A stretch of DNA of 64,000 nucleotides from Candidatus Leptofilum gracile. Its GTDB lineage: Bacteria > Chloroflexota > Anaerolineae > Promineifilales > Promineifilaceae. The stretch is taken from the NCBI GenBank assembly GCA_016713825.1, contig JADJOJ010000012.1:248001-312000 (forward strand), written 5' to 3'. Under the pieces are notes generated by a model. It had not been told where the DNA came from and did no database searches. It saw nothing but the letters and a program-made list of their open reading frames with translations. The position numbers and the translations under genes are program-made. This document shows, in pieces, positions 16,699 to 25,120 of the stretch (positions are counted from its first letter, which is position 1; each line of letters starts with the position of its first letter).

Positions 16699-18652
16699 AC
16701 GGCACTTTTTTTCCGCGCGCTGGGCGATTCGCCTGGCCTTGTTGGCGCTTTTGCTGGCGACTGTGCGGCATTATCAGTCGGCATTGCATTTTGGCTTTTG
16801 GTGGGATGATCCGGTTTGGTACAGCCACATGCCGGGGCGCAGTTGGTGGCAGCTGCTGCTGCCGATTCCTGAATTCCAATATTATCGTCCTGGGTCGATG
16901 CTCTACGTGAGCTTTTTCTTGCGTGATAACGGCACGTTCGACGTGTTTTTGCTGCATTGGCTGCAAATTGGCTGGCATTTGTTGCAGGTGGCGCTGAGTT
17001 TTGCCATTGTGCGCTTGCTGCGGCTGGGACGATGGCCAGCAATTTTTGTTGCGCTTTTGGTGGCGCTGTTTCCTTTTTCTTACCAGGCCACCGCCTGGGC
17101 GGCCCCGAACCAGCCGATGGCGGCGGCTTTTCAGGGTGCGGCCTGGCTGTTCTTTTTATTGGGCACCCGGCGGCGGCACGGTGGCTGGTATGGGGCCAGC
17201 TTGGCGCTGTTTTTTTTGGCGATGATGCTGCAAGAAAGCAGCGTGGCGCTGGCGTTTGTGCCGTTTTTGCTGCTTCTGGTGGTAAAAGTGGATGGGCAAA
17301 GTTGGGCGCAGGCGTGGCAACACGGCCGTTCCTGGCTACGGCATCCATTCCAAACCGGCTGGCTGTGGCCGCTGCTGTACCCGCTGGTGGCGCTGCTGTT
17401 TGTGGTCGGCTGGTCCCAGGCACCCCGGCAGGAGGGCATTACCGGGCTGATTTTTGAGGGGAGAACGGCCGTTTTCCTTTTGCAAAGTGTCGCTTATCCG
17501 CTGCTGGCCCGGCTGAATGGGTATGCGCCGGATCACCAGGTAACGGCCGTTGTTGTGTTGGCCATCGTGGTGTTCACGACGTGTGGGTTGCTCTGGCTGG
17601 CGGCGCGGCAAAAGCGCCTGGCGCTGGCGCTGGCCGGGCTGGGCTGGGCGGTGATGAGCCTGCTGCCCGCCATCGTGGGGCTGCGTTTTAGCTACGTGAG
17701 CCTGGCTCCCCGGCTGCTGCACATTGCCGCGCCGGGCATCGTGCTGCTGTGGGTGAGTGCGCTGTGGGGGCAAAACGGCCGTTCCTGGCTGGCCTGGCTG
17801 GGGCGATTGCTGCTGGTGGGCATTGCCTTGCAAAGCAGCCTGCTGCTGCGCCAGTTTGAGCCGCTCTACGCCGTGGGCACGGCGCATTTGCAGGCAACGA
17901 TTGACACGCTGGCTGGATCGAACAACGGCCGTTTGCTGTTTATCAACTACCCCGACCGCTATGCCCCAAAACGGCCGCCGTTCCCGCTGGGCTACTGGGG
18001 CATGACGCTGGCCCCGGTGGTGGTTGAACTGGACGATTTTTTGCCGTTGGTCACCACGGCCACGGCCGAATCGGCCAGCTACAGCATGCCCTGGGTGGAC
18101 CAGATGCGGCAGGCTGAGGTGTACGACGTGGATTTGCGCGGCGTCATCATCCAGCCGGATGAGCTGGCTCGCCTGGCCGTTGATTATGATGCGGTTTATT
18201 TGACGCGGTATGGGGCAGACGGCCGTTTTCAATTACAGGCAGTCGGCCGTTTGGCGGCGCTCAATTCGCAAGAGTGCGTGGCGGTTTTTGACGAGACGAT
18301 TTGCCTGCAAGAAGTGGCGCTGCGGTCGCGGGCGGACCAGATGGAGGTGCGCTTAACCTGGTCCACGGCCGCGCCGCTGCCGCCGGAGTACACCGTTTTT
18401 GTACACCTGGGCCAGGCGGGCGTGCCCCCGATTGCCCAGGCCGATGGCGACACCTGGCTGGGCATGTTGCCCCTGGCGGATTGGCCGGTGAATGCGGCCG
18501 TTATCGACCTGCGCACCCTGCCGCGATTACCCAGAAGCGAACCGCTGCAAATTCGTATCGGGGTGTACAACCGGGTGAGTGGGGAAAGAGTGGCGGGGGT
18601 GGATGCGGGGGAACGGCCGTTGCCGGACAATGCGTTTGTGGTTGTGCCGTGA
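16691..18652 (+). CDS. Membrane glycosyltransferase, third of the set
   Basis: A 653-residue membrane protein. GFWWDDPVWY near residue 37 places an acidic pair in the first outer loop, as in PMT-like transferases, and about ten helices follow up to residue 400. The outer C-terminal domain of about 200 residues contains a segment (TVFVHLGQAGVPP) that parallels VFVHLVDEAG in the preceding protein, so the tails are related. The start overlaps the previous gene by 8 bp. The three genes form one operon of tandem, diverged paralogues, probably for outer-surface glycan assembly. Confidence 0.75.
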   Translation: MSKRHFFSARWAIRLALLALLLATVRHYQSALHFGFWWDDPVWYSHMPGRSWWQLLLPIPEFQYYRPGSMLYVSFFLRDNGTFDVFLLHWLQIGWHLLQVALSFAIVRLLRLGRWPAIFVALLVALFPFSYQATAWAAPNQPMAAAFQGAAWLFFLLGTRRRHGGWYGASLALFFLAMMLQESSVALAFVPFLLLLVVKVDGQSWAQAWQHGRSWLRHPFQTGWLWPLLYPLVALLFVVGWSQAPRQEGITGLIFEGRTAVFLLQSVAYPLLARLNGYAPDHQVTAVVVLAIVVFTTCGLLWLAARQKRLALALAGLGWAVMSLLPAIVGLRFSYVSLAPRLLHIAAPGIVLLWVSALWGQNGRSWLAWLGRLLLVGIALQSSLLLRQFEPLYAVGTAHLQATIDTLAGSNNGRLLFINYPDRYAPKRPPFPLGYWGMTLAPVVVELDDFLPLVTTATAESASYSMPWVDQMRQAEVYDVDLRGVIIQPDELARLAVDYDAVYLTRYGADGRFQLQAVGRLAALNSQECVAVFDETICLQEVALRSRADQMEVRLTWSTAAPLPPEYTVFVHLGQAGVPPIAQADGDTWLGMLPLADWPVNAAVIDLRTLPRLPRSEPLQIRIGVYNRVSGERVAGVDAGERPLPDNAFVVVP

Positions 18653-18714
18653 AGGGATAAAATGTTTTTCTAGTCGCAACTACGATTTTTCATAATCTAT
18701 TCACCCATTTTGTA

Positions 18715-19275
18715 GTGGGTTTAATTCAAGATGTGATTGAGATGTGGCTTTTTTTCATTATCCTATTGCTTGTATTGCTCAACCACTTTTCAGATTTGCG
18801 CCTTCGAGACAAGATGTTGGCCGCTACGGTTCAAAAATCACCGATTGGGCAGGTTGAAATGTGGGTGAACGCAATGTTTAATCGGTACAAGCACGATGTT
18901 TTTTCCCGAAGACGGGATTTTTATGCAGAGCTGGTTTTCACCGAGAAGGCAATCATCATTTTTAGGATGCTCAAGTTGGGTCCGATCAAACTTCGCAGCA
19001 ACATGCTTATTTTGGCCAAGAATTTCGACGACATACCGCAAGTTGATGGTTTTTGGTACTGGTTACAAACGGGTATGTTATATCGAATCAATTCAATTGT
19101 GATAGACGGCCGTAGCATACTGCTGGAATGCACTTTAACCATGCCGCCCGGTAGCATATGTAATCGAACCATCCTGCACAAATTCTTGCTTGCAGATTTG
19201 CGAGACAATAACGCTTACAAAAATGTCTTGCTGCTGCATCGCCATATTTCTCAGAAGATGCCATCCACTTTTTAA
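18715..19275 (+). CDS. Hypothetical membrane-anchored protein
   Basis: A 186-residue protein of no recognised family. One hydrophobic helix (WLFFIILLLVLL) lies at residues 10-22, and the rest is soluble and fairly rich in basic residues. The frame opens with GTG at 18715; an ATG at 18742 (MWLFFI) puts the helix at the very N terminus and may be the true start. It has lower GC than the glycosyltransferases upstream and contains one ACGGCCGT copy (at 19105). It lies 62 bp after the third glycosyltransferase and may or may not belong to that operon. Confidence 0.5.
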   Translation: MGLIQDVIEMWLFFIILLLVLLNHFSDLRLRDKMLAATVQKSPIGQVEMWVNAMFNRYKHDVFSRRRDFYAELVFTEKAIIIFRMLKLGPIKLRSNMLILAKNFDDIPQVDGFWYWLQTGMLYRINSIVIDGRSILLECTLTMPPGSICNRTILHKFLLADLRDNNAYKNVLLLHRHISQKMPSTF

Positions 19276-19284
19276 GGTGTGCTG

Positions 19285-19346
19285 AAAGATCAAAAATTGC
19301 GCAGATTGTTCAGAAAAAATCTGTCAATCTGCGCAATCTGTTGATT
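19285..19346. repeat. CGCAGATT short-word inverted repeat
   Basis: AAATTGCGCAGATTGTTCAG faces AATCTGCGCAATCTGTTGATT, making a long imperfect hairpin between the convergent hypothetical gene and fhs. The same words recur at 32640-32710 and 41930-42000. It may act as a terminator-like structure. Confidence 0.65.
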
Positions 19347-19361
19347 AAAAACTTGGTGTTG

Positions 19362-21257
19362 TTAGAACAACCCAACCACCTTGCCAGTTTCCAAATCCAG
19401 GTCAACGTCGTAGAAAGACGGCCGTGTCGGCAACCCCGGCATCGTGCTCATCGTGCCCACCAGCGGGTAGAGGAAGCCCGCCCCCACGCTGGCCCGAATC
19501 TCCCGAATCGGCAGCGTAAAGCCGGTCGGGCGACCCTTCAGGTTGGCGTCGTGGCTCAGGCTGAGGTGTGTTTTCGCCATGCAGATCGGCAATTTGTCGA
19601 AGCCCAGCCGATTGTAGTCGGCAATTTGCTCTTCGGCCTTCTCGGAATATTCCACCCCGTCTGCCCCGTAAATCTCTTTGGCAATCGTCTCGATTTTCTC
19701 TTTGATGGAGATTTCCAGCGGATAGAGGAACTTGAAGTTGCTCGGCTTTTCGCAAGCGGCCATCACCGCCTTGCCCAATTCCACCGAGCCTTTGCCACCT
19801 TCGGCCCAATGGTTGCTCATCACCGCATCTTCCGCGCCCGCTTCGATGGCGATTTTGCGCACCAGGGCTATTTCGTTGTCCGTGTCGTCCTTGAACTTGT
19901 TCACGGCGACGACCACCGGAATGCCAAAACGCAGCGCGTTTTCGATGTGAGCCACCATGTTGACGCAGCCCTTCTCCAGCAGCTCCAGATTTTCTTCCGT
20001 GTAAGCCTGAGCGAGCGGCTTGCCCGCCACCACTTTGGGGCCGCCGCCGTGCATCTTCAGGGCGCGAATGGTGGCCACCAGCACCACCACGTTGGGCACC
20101 AGCCCGCTGTAGCGGCACTTGATGTCGAAGAATTTTTCCATGCCGATGTCCGCGCCAAAGCCGGATTCCGTTAACACGTACCCATCTGGCCCAACCAGCT
20201 TGAGGGCAATCTGATCGGCCACGATGGAGCTGTTGCCGTGGGCGATGTTGGCAAACGGCCCGGCGTGAATCAGCGCCGGGGTGCCTTCCAGCGTTTGCAT
20301 CAGGGTGGGCATGATGGCGTCCTTCATCAGCACGGTCAGCGCGCCGCCCACGCCGAGGTCGTCGGCGGTGATGGCGTCGCCCGCTTTGCTCTGGCCGATG
20401 ACCATGCTGCCCAACCGCTCACGCATATCAGCCAGATCGGTGGTGAGGGCCAAAATGGCCATGATTTCGCTGGCCACGGTGATGTCGTAGCCAGTTTCGC
20501 GCTCGAACTTTTCTTGCGGGCCACGGCCAATGGTGATGCCGCGCAGGAAGCGGTCGTTGGTGTCTACCACGCGCCGCCAGGTGATCGTTTCCGGGTCGAT
20601 GTCCAGCCGGACAAATTTGCTGATTTCAGCTTCGGTCAGCTCGTTGGGATCGGTTTTGTCGATGCCCAATTTTTTGAGCCGCTTGATTTGCACCGGGGAG
20701 ATTTTGCGGCTGCCGTCTTTGTTTTCCGGGAAGAGGGCTTCAAAAAGACGGCCGTCATCTTGATACGATTCATGGTGAATGCGCACGTCAATCGCCGCGG
20801 CCAGCAGGTTGTTGGCGGCGGTGATGGCGTGGATGTCGCCCGTCAGGTGCAGGTTAAAATCTTCCATGGGGATGATCTGGCTGTAGCCGCCACCGGCCGC
20901 GCCGCCCTTGATGCCAAAGGTTGGCCCCTGGCTGGGTTGGCGAATGCAGGTGAACACTTTCTGGCCCAGATGGGCGCCCAACGCCTGGCTGAGGCCGACG
21001 GTGGTGGTGGTTTTGCCTTCGCCCAGCGGGGTGGGGGTGATGGCGGTGACGTCGATGTATTTGCCGTTGGGCCGGTCGGCCAGGCGCTCCCGCACGGAGA
21101 GCTTGATTTTGGCTTTGTCGATGCCGTAGGGGACCAACTCTTCCGGCAGCAGGCCAACTTCATTGGCAATTTGGGTAATGGGCAGGGGGGTGGCCTCCTG
21201 GGCGATGTCGATGTCGCTGGGAACGGCCGTTTTTAAATTCGTTAGTTTATGGGGCAT
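19362..21257 (-). CDS. fhs: Formate-tetrahydrofolate ligase, long form
   Basis: Makes 10-formyl-THF from formate, THF and ATP, or runs backwards to yield ATP and formate. Key motifs are PTPLGEGKTTTT at 75-86, GPTFGIKGGAAGGGY near 111, and FANIAHGNSS and MHGGGPKV further on. At 631 residues it is longer than the usual bacterial enzyme of about 555. The extra part is an insert near residues 165-215 containing IKRLKKLGIDKTDP, which resembles the synthetase domain of eukaryotic C1-THF synthase. AAGGAGTG precedes the ATG. It is the last gene of the minus-strand C1 island, and with MetF and MetV it would close the oxidation of methyl-THF. Confidence 0.95.
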   Translation of the reverse strand: MPHKLTNLKTAVPSDIDIAQEATPLPITQIANEVGLLPEELVPYGIDKAKIKLSVRERLADRPNGKYIDVTAITPTPLGEGKTTTTVGLSQALGAHLGQKVFTCIRQPSQGPTFGIKGGAAGGGYSQIIPMEDFNLHLTGDIHAITAANNLLAAAIDVRIHHESYQDDGRLFEALFPENKDGSRKISPVQIKRLKKLGIDKTDPNELTEAEISKFVRLDIDPETITWRRVVDTNDRFLRGITIGRGPQEKFERETGYDITVASEIMAILALTTDLADMRERLGSMVIGQSKAGDAITADDLGVGGALTVLMKDAIMPTLMQTLEGTPALIHAGPFANIAHGNSSIVADQIALKLVGPDGYVLTESGFGADIGMEKFFDIKCRYSGLVPNVVVLVATIRALKMHGGGPKVVAGKPLAQAYTEENLELLEKGCVNMVAHIENALRFGIPVVVAVNKFKDDTDNEIALVRKIAIEAGAEDAVMSNHWAEGGKGSVELGKAVMAACEKPSNFKFLYPLEISIKEKIETIAKEIYGADGVEYSEKAEEQIADYNRLGFDKLPICMAKTHLSLSHDANLKGRPTGFTLPIREIRASVGAGFLYPLVGTMSTMPGLPTRPSFYDVDLDLETGKVVGLF

Positions 21258-21420
21258 AGTGGTTTCACTCCTTAAAAATATGAGACGCTAAAGCGTTTGT
21301 GGGTCACGGTTATGCGTAAATTTATCAGACAAAATTTGTCAGACAAATTTATGGCCAGAGTGTGCCAAATTTTGGCAGGTCGCCAAGTGACAAATGTCAA
21401 TAGTTTTAATGGTTTTTGGC
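21258..21420. other. Gap between the methyltransferase gene and fhs
   Basis: It holds the fhs ribosome site and a short repeated word (GACAAAATTTGTC, then AGACAAATTT) around 21327-21350. No ORF is seen. Confidence 0.4.
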
Positions 21421-22326
21421 TTACGATTCAGCGCGGCGGCGGCGGCGTTCCCGACGTGGCCGTGCGCCGCTTTCCCCTTCCTCCCCAGCCGGGCGATTGG
21501 CGATGATCCAGCTGGTGCAGTTTTCGTCGTTGCCCATCATCACATCGGCCACCATAATGCCTTGCTTAATTTCATGCTCCAGCGGGTTGGTGATGGCCGA
21601 GGTGAGGCCGTGGGAGATGGCCATCGCCAAAAAGTGGGCGTTGAGCGGGGCGCGGTTGGGCAGGCCAAAGCTGACGTTGCTGGCGCCGCAGCAGGTGTTG
21701 ACCTTCAGTTCGGTCAGGCAGCGATGCACGATGCTGAACACCTGCCGCCCAGCGTAGCGCATCGCCCCAATGGGCATGACCAGCGGGTCGATGAGCACGT
21801 CTTCGCGGGGAATGCCGTAATCCATGGCCCGCTCCACAATCTTTTTGGCCACGGCAAAACGGACGTCGGGGTCTTCGGAAATGCCGGTTTCGTCGTTGGA
21901 GATGCCGATGACGGCCGCGCCATACTTTTTGATGAGCGGCAGCACCACTTCCAACCGCTCCTCCTCGCCGGTGACGGAGTTGACCAGCGGCTTGCCTTCG
22001 TAGGCCGCCAGGCCGCTTTCTAGCGCGGCGACGATGGAGGAGTCGATAGAGAGCGGCACGTCCACCACCGACTGCACAATTTTGATCGCTTTGGCCAGGA
22101 TGGCGGGTTCGTCGGCCAGGGGAATGCCGGCGTTGACGTCTAGCATGTGCGCGCCCGCCTGCACCTGGGCGATGGCGTCGCTGATGACGCGGTCGTAGTT
22201 GTCGGCAGCCATTTCGCGGGCCAGGGCTTTGCGCCCGGTGGGGTTAATGCGTTCGCCGATGATGGTAAACGGCCGTTCTGGCCCAATGATCACGGTTTTT
22301 GTTTTTGAACTGATTATGGTTTCCAT
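21421..22326 (-). CDS. Methyl-THF:corrinoid protein methyltransferase (AcsE/MtgA-like)
   Basis: Pterin-binding TIM-barrel protein of about 301 residues. FTIIGERINPTGRKAL at the N terminus is the classic start of the corrinoid/THF methyltransferase family, and MLDVNAG and SIDSS follow as in dihydropteroate-synthase folds. It moves a methyl group between THF and the cobalt of a corrinoid protein. The ATG at 22326 is preceded by AAAGGAAACC; the upstream in-frame ATG gives residues that translate a repeat. In this island, with MttB and a corrinoid protein, the likely direction is methyl-corrinoid to methyl-THF (MtgA-like). The C-terminal tail is Arg-rich (RPRRERRRRR). Confidence 0.88.
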   Translation of the reverse strand: METIISSKTKTVIIGPERPFTIIGERINPTGRKALAREMAADNYDRVISDAIAQVQAGAHMLDVNAGIPLADEPAILAKAIKIVQSVVDVPLSIDSSIVAALESGLAAYEGKPLVNSVTGEEERLEVVLPLIKKYGAAVIGISNDETGISEDPDVRFAVAKKIVERAMDYGIPREDVLIDPLVMPIGAMRYAGRQVFSIVHRCLTELKVNTCCGASNVSFGLPNRAPLNAHFLAMAISHGLTSAITNPLEHEIKQGIMVADVMMGNDENCTSWIIANRPAGEEGESGARPRRERRRRRAES

Positions 22327-22335
22327 GGTTTCCTT

Positions 22336-22390
22336 TTTGGGAGATTGGAGATTGGAGATTTTGGGTAAACGCAACCAATCTCCAATCTCT
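22336..22390. repeat. GGAGATT short-word inverted repeat
   Basis: GGGAGATTGGAGATTGGAG faces CCAATCTCCAATCTCT across a short loop. It fills the gap between metF and the methyltransferase gene and overlaps the metF 3' end. Related copies lie at 25070-25120 and 53110-53180. Confidence 0.7.
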
Positions 22391-23384
22391 AATTTCCAGT
22401 TTCGTGTTTTCTGTGTCGCATGCGTGCCTTCTCATGCCCGCTGTCGTACCCCATCTGCATGGGGCGCGGGAGTAGGCCAGCTTCTTGAATGATTTCGGCC
22501 ACCAGCTCCTCTTGCCGGTAAGCCATTACGTGTACCCCAGAGACGCCTTCAATTTCGCGCACCTGCTGGATGATTTCAATACAAATTTGTTTGCCTTCGG
22601 CCAGCTTTTTCTCTTTGGGCGTTTTGCGTAGCCGCTCCACCACGGCATCTGGGATGTGAACGCCGGGAACTTTGGTGCGCATGAATTCGGCCGTTTTTTC
22701 TGAACGCAGCGGCCCAACGCCCACCAAAAAGAACACCTTCTCGTGCAGGCCCAGGTCGCGCACCCGCTGCATAAACGTTTGGAAGCGGGGCAAATCGAAG
22801 CAGTATTGTGACTGGATAAAATCCGCCCCGGCCTCGATTTTTTTGGCCAGGCGCAGCGGTCGCCAGTCGAACGGCTGCACGAAGGGGTTGGAAGCGGCGC
22901 CCAAAAAGAGGCGTGGCGGTTCGGTGAGTTTACGGCCGCTTAAAAACATTCCTTCATCACGCATAATTTTGGCGGTGCGCAGCAGTTGGATGGAGTCAAA
23001 GTCGAACACGCGTTTGGCCTGCGGCTGGTCGCCCGCCGTCACATCATCCCCGGTGAGGCAGAGCACGTTTTTGACGCCCATCGCCGCCGCGCCGAGCAGG
23101 TCGCCCTGGATGGCGATGCGGTTCCGGTCGCGGCAAGAGACCTGGAAGATTGGTTCGTACCCGGCGCGGGTGAGCAGGGCACAGATGGCCACGCTGGACA
23201 TGTGGCAGTGCGCCCCGGAGGCGTCGGTGGCGTTGATGCCATCGCACACTTCAGATAGCACCAGGGCGGCTTCGTACACTTTTTGTGGGTCGGCGCTGTC
23301 GGGTGGGTTTAATTCGGCCGTTACGGCAAAGCGACCAGAGCGAAGGACACGTTCAAGGCGGCTGCCGGATTTGTATTCTGTCAT
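22389..23384 (-). CDS. metF: Methylenetetrahydrofolate reductase
   Basis: A 331-residue TIM-barrel flavoprotein that interconverts 5,10-methylene-THF and 5-methyl-THF. Recognisable stretches are VTAELNPPDS near residue 21, CLTGDDVTAGD near 108, and GADFIQSQYCFD near 185, which carries the conserved Gln. The last 25 residues (GHEKARMRHRKHETGN) run into a repeat and may be non-conserved. The partner metV is next upstream, which fits the MetFV-type enzyme of acetogens and C1 oxidisers. In this island it would oxidise methyl-THF released from betaine demethylation. Confidence 0.93.
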   Translation of the reverse strand: MTEYKSGSRLERVLRSGRFAVTAELNPPDSADPQKVYEAALVLSEVCDGINATDASGAHCHMSSVAICALLTRAGYEPIFQVSCRDRNRIAIQGDLLGAAAMGVKNVLCLTGDDVTAGDQPQAKRVFDFDSIQLLRTAKIMRDEGMFLSGRKLTEPPRLFLGAASNPFVQPFDWRPLRLAKKIEAGADFIQSQYCFDLPRFQTFMQRVRDLGLHEKVFFLVGVGPLRSEKTAEFMRTKVPGVHIPDAVVERLRKTPKEKKLAEGKQICIEIIQQVREIEGVSGVHVMAYRQEELVAEIIQEAGLLPRPMQMGYDSGHEKARMRHRKHETGN

Positions 23385-23387
23385 TTG

Positions 23388-23511
23388 TTATCCGCTATCC
23401 GTTATTGGTAATCGGTTATCGGTAATCAGTATTCAGTAATCAGTAATCCGTATTCAGTAATCGGTAATTGGTAATTGGTAATTGGAAAACTAATTACCGA
23501 TTACCGTTATT
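23388..23511. repeat. GTAATC short-word repeat block
   Basis: Many degenerate copies of GTAATC/GGTTATC/CAGTAATC are arrayed between metF and metV, and a complementary TAATTACCGATTACC closes the block. The last part encodes the C-terminal residues of MetV, so the repeat intrudes into the gene. Confidence 0.7.
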
Positions 23512-23987
23512 TCCGTTACGCCGACCCAGCCCTTCGGCGTGGCCATGTCTACACCGGTGAGCATGGTGATCCAGGCAGATTCGCCTTCGAGTTGGCGGTT
23601 GACGGGGGGCTGAATCCACAAAATTTCATCGCCGTAGCTGGGCATTTGGCGGGAGCGTTCAAATGCTTGCACCCAAATGCAGCGCATGTCTGGCTTTACT
23701 TCGCAATGGCCGTTGGCGCGGACGCCGCCGCAGGGGCCGTTGCGCAAATTTTTGGGGCAGCTCATGGGGCAGGTCATGCCCGTGGAGTGGAGGATACATT
23801 GGCCACACATGCGGCAGTCGAAGATGGCGCTTTTGCCCCATTCTTCTACGCCTTTAAGCCAGCGGTTGGCCCGCTCGTAGCCGAATCGTTCAATGATGGG
23901 TTGTAGGGTGGATACGGCCGTATGCGTTGCGCCATACACTTTTTCCAAAAAAGCGGGATGGTTTTGCAGACGACGCAGCAGTCCCAT
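23490..23987 (-). CDS. metV: MetV, methylene-THF reductase partner subunit
   Basis: A 165-residue cysteine-rich protein of the PF12225 family. The Cys run C-R-M-C-G-Q-C, TCPMSCPKNLRNGPCGG and a further CEVKPDMRC probably bind zinc or an Fe-S centre. In acetogens and related bacteria MetV forms a complex with MetF and allows an electron partner other than NADH. GAGG precedes the ATG at 23987. Its pairing with metF here suggests that electrons from methyl-THF oxidation enter a specialised carrier, though which one cannot be told from the window. Confidence 0.9.
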   Translation of the reverse strand: MGLLRRLQNHPAFLEKVYGATHTAVSTLQPIIERFGYERANRWLKGVEEWGKSAIFDCRMCGQCILHSTGMTCPMSCPKNLRNGPCGGVRANGHCEVKPDMRCIWVQAFERSRQMPSYGDEILWIQPPVNRQLEGESAWITMLTGVDMATPKGWVGVTEITVIGN

Positions 23988-24336
23988 GATTTACCTCTTC
24001 ATTTTGTTGGTTTATTTTGATCGAGATTGGAGCGTAGGATTGGCAAATTTCGGGGCTTTAAGATTTGGCGGGGTTGCCCTGTTTTTTGCACCGAATTAGC
24101 CCCAATTAACGCGAATTTTTGTGGTAATTCGCGTTTCGTTGCAAATCCCCTGATTGACGGACAAATCTCAGATTTCTACCGGAGAGGGCGCAAAGGACGC
24201 AAAGATTTCTCTTTTCTTTGCGCTCTCCACGTTCTTTGCGGTTAAATAAGTTTTGTCGGTCAATCAGGGCAAACCCCAGGAAATCCCAAAGAGCCCAGAC
24301 TTCTTAATCGCTACTCTCCAACCTCCAATCTTTTGG
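23988..24336. other. Intergenic region with CGCAAAGGACGC repeat
   Basis: The 349-bp gap between the corrinoid-protein gene and metV has no convincing ORF. At 24180-24245 GGGCGCAAAGGACGCAAAG faces CTTTGCGCTCTCCACG and GTTCTTTGCGGTT, another short-word inverted repeat. CCCTGATTGAC and GTCAATCAGGG flank it at about 24150 and 24258, giving an outer stem. Confidence 0.55.
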
Positions 24337-25032
24337 TTACCCTTTGGCTTGACGAATTGTCATGAACTTTTTGGCGGTTTCAACAGCCACGGCCGCATCC
24401 CGGCAGTAGGCGTCTGCCTCAATGTCTTCGGCAAATGCTTCATTGAGCGGTGCGCCGCCGACCAGCACCGTAATTTTATCGCGGATGCCTTCTTCCTTGA
24501 GGGCGTTGATGACCACACGCATGTACGGCATGGTGGTGGTGAGCAGGGCGCTCATGCCCAGGATGTCTGGGTTGTGTTCTTTGATGGCCGCAAAATAATC
24601 TTCTACTGAGTTGTTGATGCCCAGGTCGATCACTTCAAAGCCAGCCCCTTCCATCATCATGCCCACCAGGTTTTTGCCGATGTCGTGGATGTCGCCCTTG
24701 ACGGTGCCAATGACCATGGTGCCCATTTTGGGTGCGCCGGTTTCGGCCAGAAGCGGCCGTAAAATGGCCATCCCCGCCTTCATTGCCTTGGCCGCCATCA
24801 GCACTTCAGGCACAAACAGGATGCCATCGCGGAAATCTACCCCGACGATGTCCATGCCGGCTACCAAACCTTTGGTCAAAATTTCATAAGGGCCGATGCC
24901 TCGACTGAGGGCCTCGTTGACTTCTTCTTCAATTTCTTCGGCGTACCCATCGTACAAATCTTCATGCATGAGCTCATACAGCTCATTGATTTCCAGTTCT
25001 TCGAGGATGATATCCTCTTCATCTTCGCTCAT
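24337..25032 (-). CDS. Corrinoid protein, MttC/MtbC-like
   Basis: A 231-residue two-domain methyl carrier. A helical cap domain covers residues 20-100, and a B12-binding Rossmann domain follows with the cobalt-ligand motif DIHDIGKN (His116) and later MSALLTTTM and VLVGGAP. It accepts a methyl group from MttB and donates it to the THF methyltransferase. The N-terminal 50 residues are unusually acidic. AGAGGAC lies 8-10 nt before the ATG. Its position between metV and the reactivase gene supports a catabolic demethylation role. Substrate specificity lies in MttB, not here. Confidence 0.94.
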   Translation of the reverse strand: MSEDEEDIILEELEINELYELMHEDLYDGYAEEIEEEVNEALSRGIGPYEILTKGLVAGMDIVGVDFRDGILFVPEVLMAAKAMKAGMAILRPLLAETGAPKMGTMVIGTVKGDIHDIGKNLVGMMMEGAGFEVIDLGINNSVEDYFAAIKEHNPDILGMSALLTTTMPYMRVVINALKEEGIRDKITVLVGGAPLNEAFAEDIEADAYCRDAAVAVETAKKFMTIRQAKG

Positions 25033-25044
25033 AACAATGTCCTC

Positions 25045-25120
25045 TTTGGTTGATGAGATTGGCGAGTAGAGATTGGAGATTTTGGACGTTTAGTTCCTCA
25101 TCTCTGCTCTCTAATCACCA
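25045..25120. repeat. GAGATTGG short-word inverted repeat
   Basis: GATGAGATTGGCGAGTAGAG and GATTGGAGATT face CCTCATCTCTGCTCTCTAATC in the gap before the corrinoid-protein gene, same family as 22336-22390. Confidence 0.6.
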
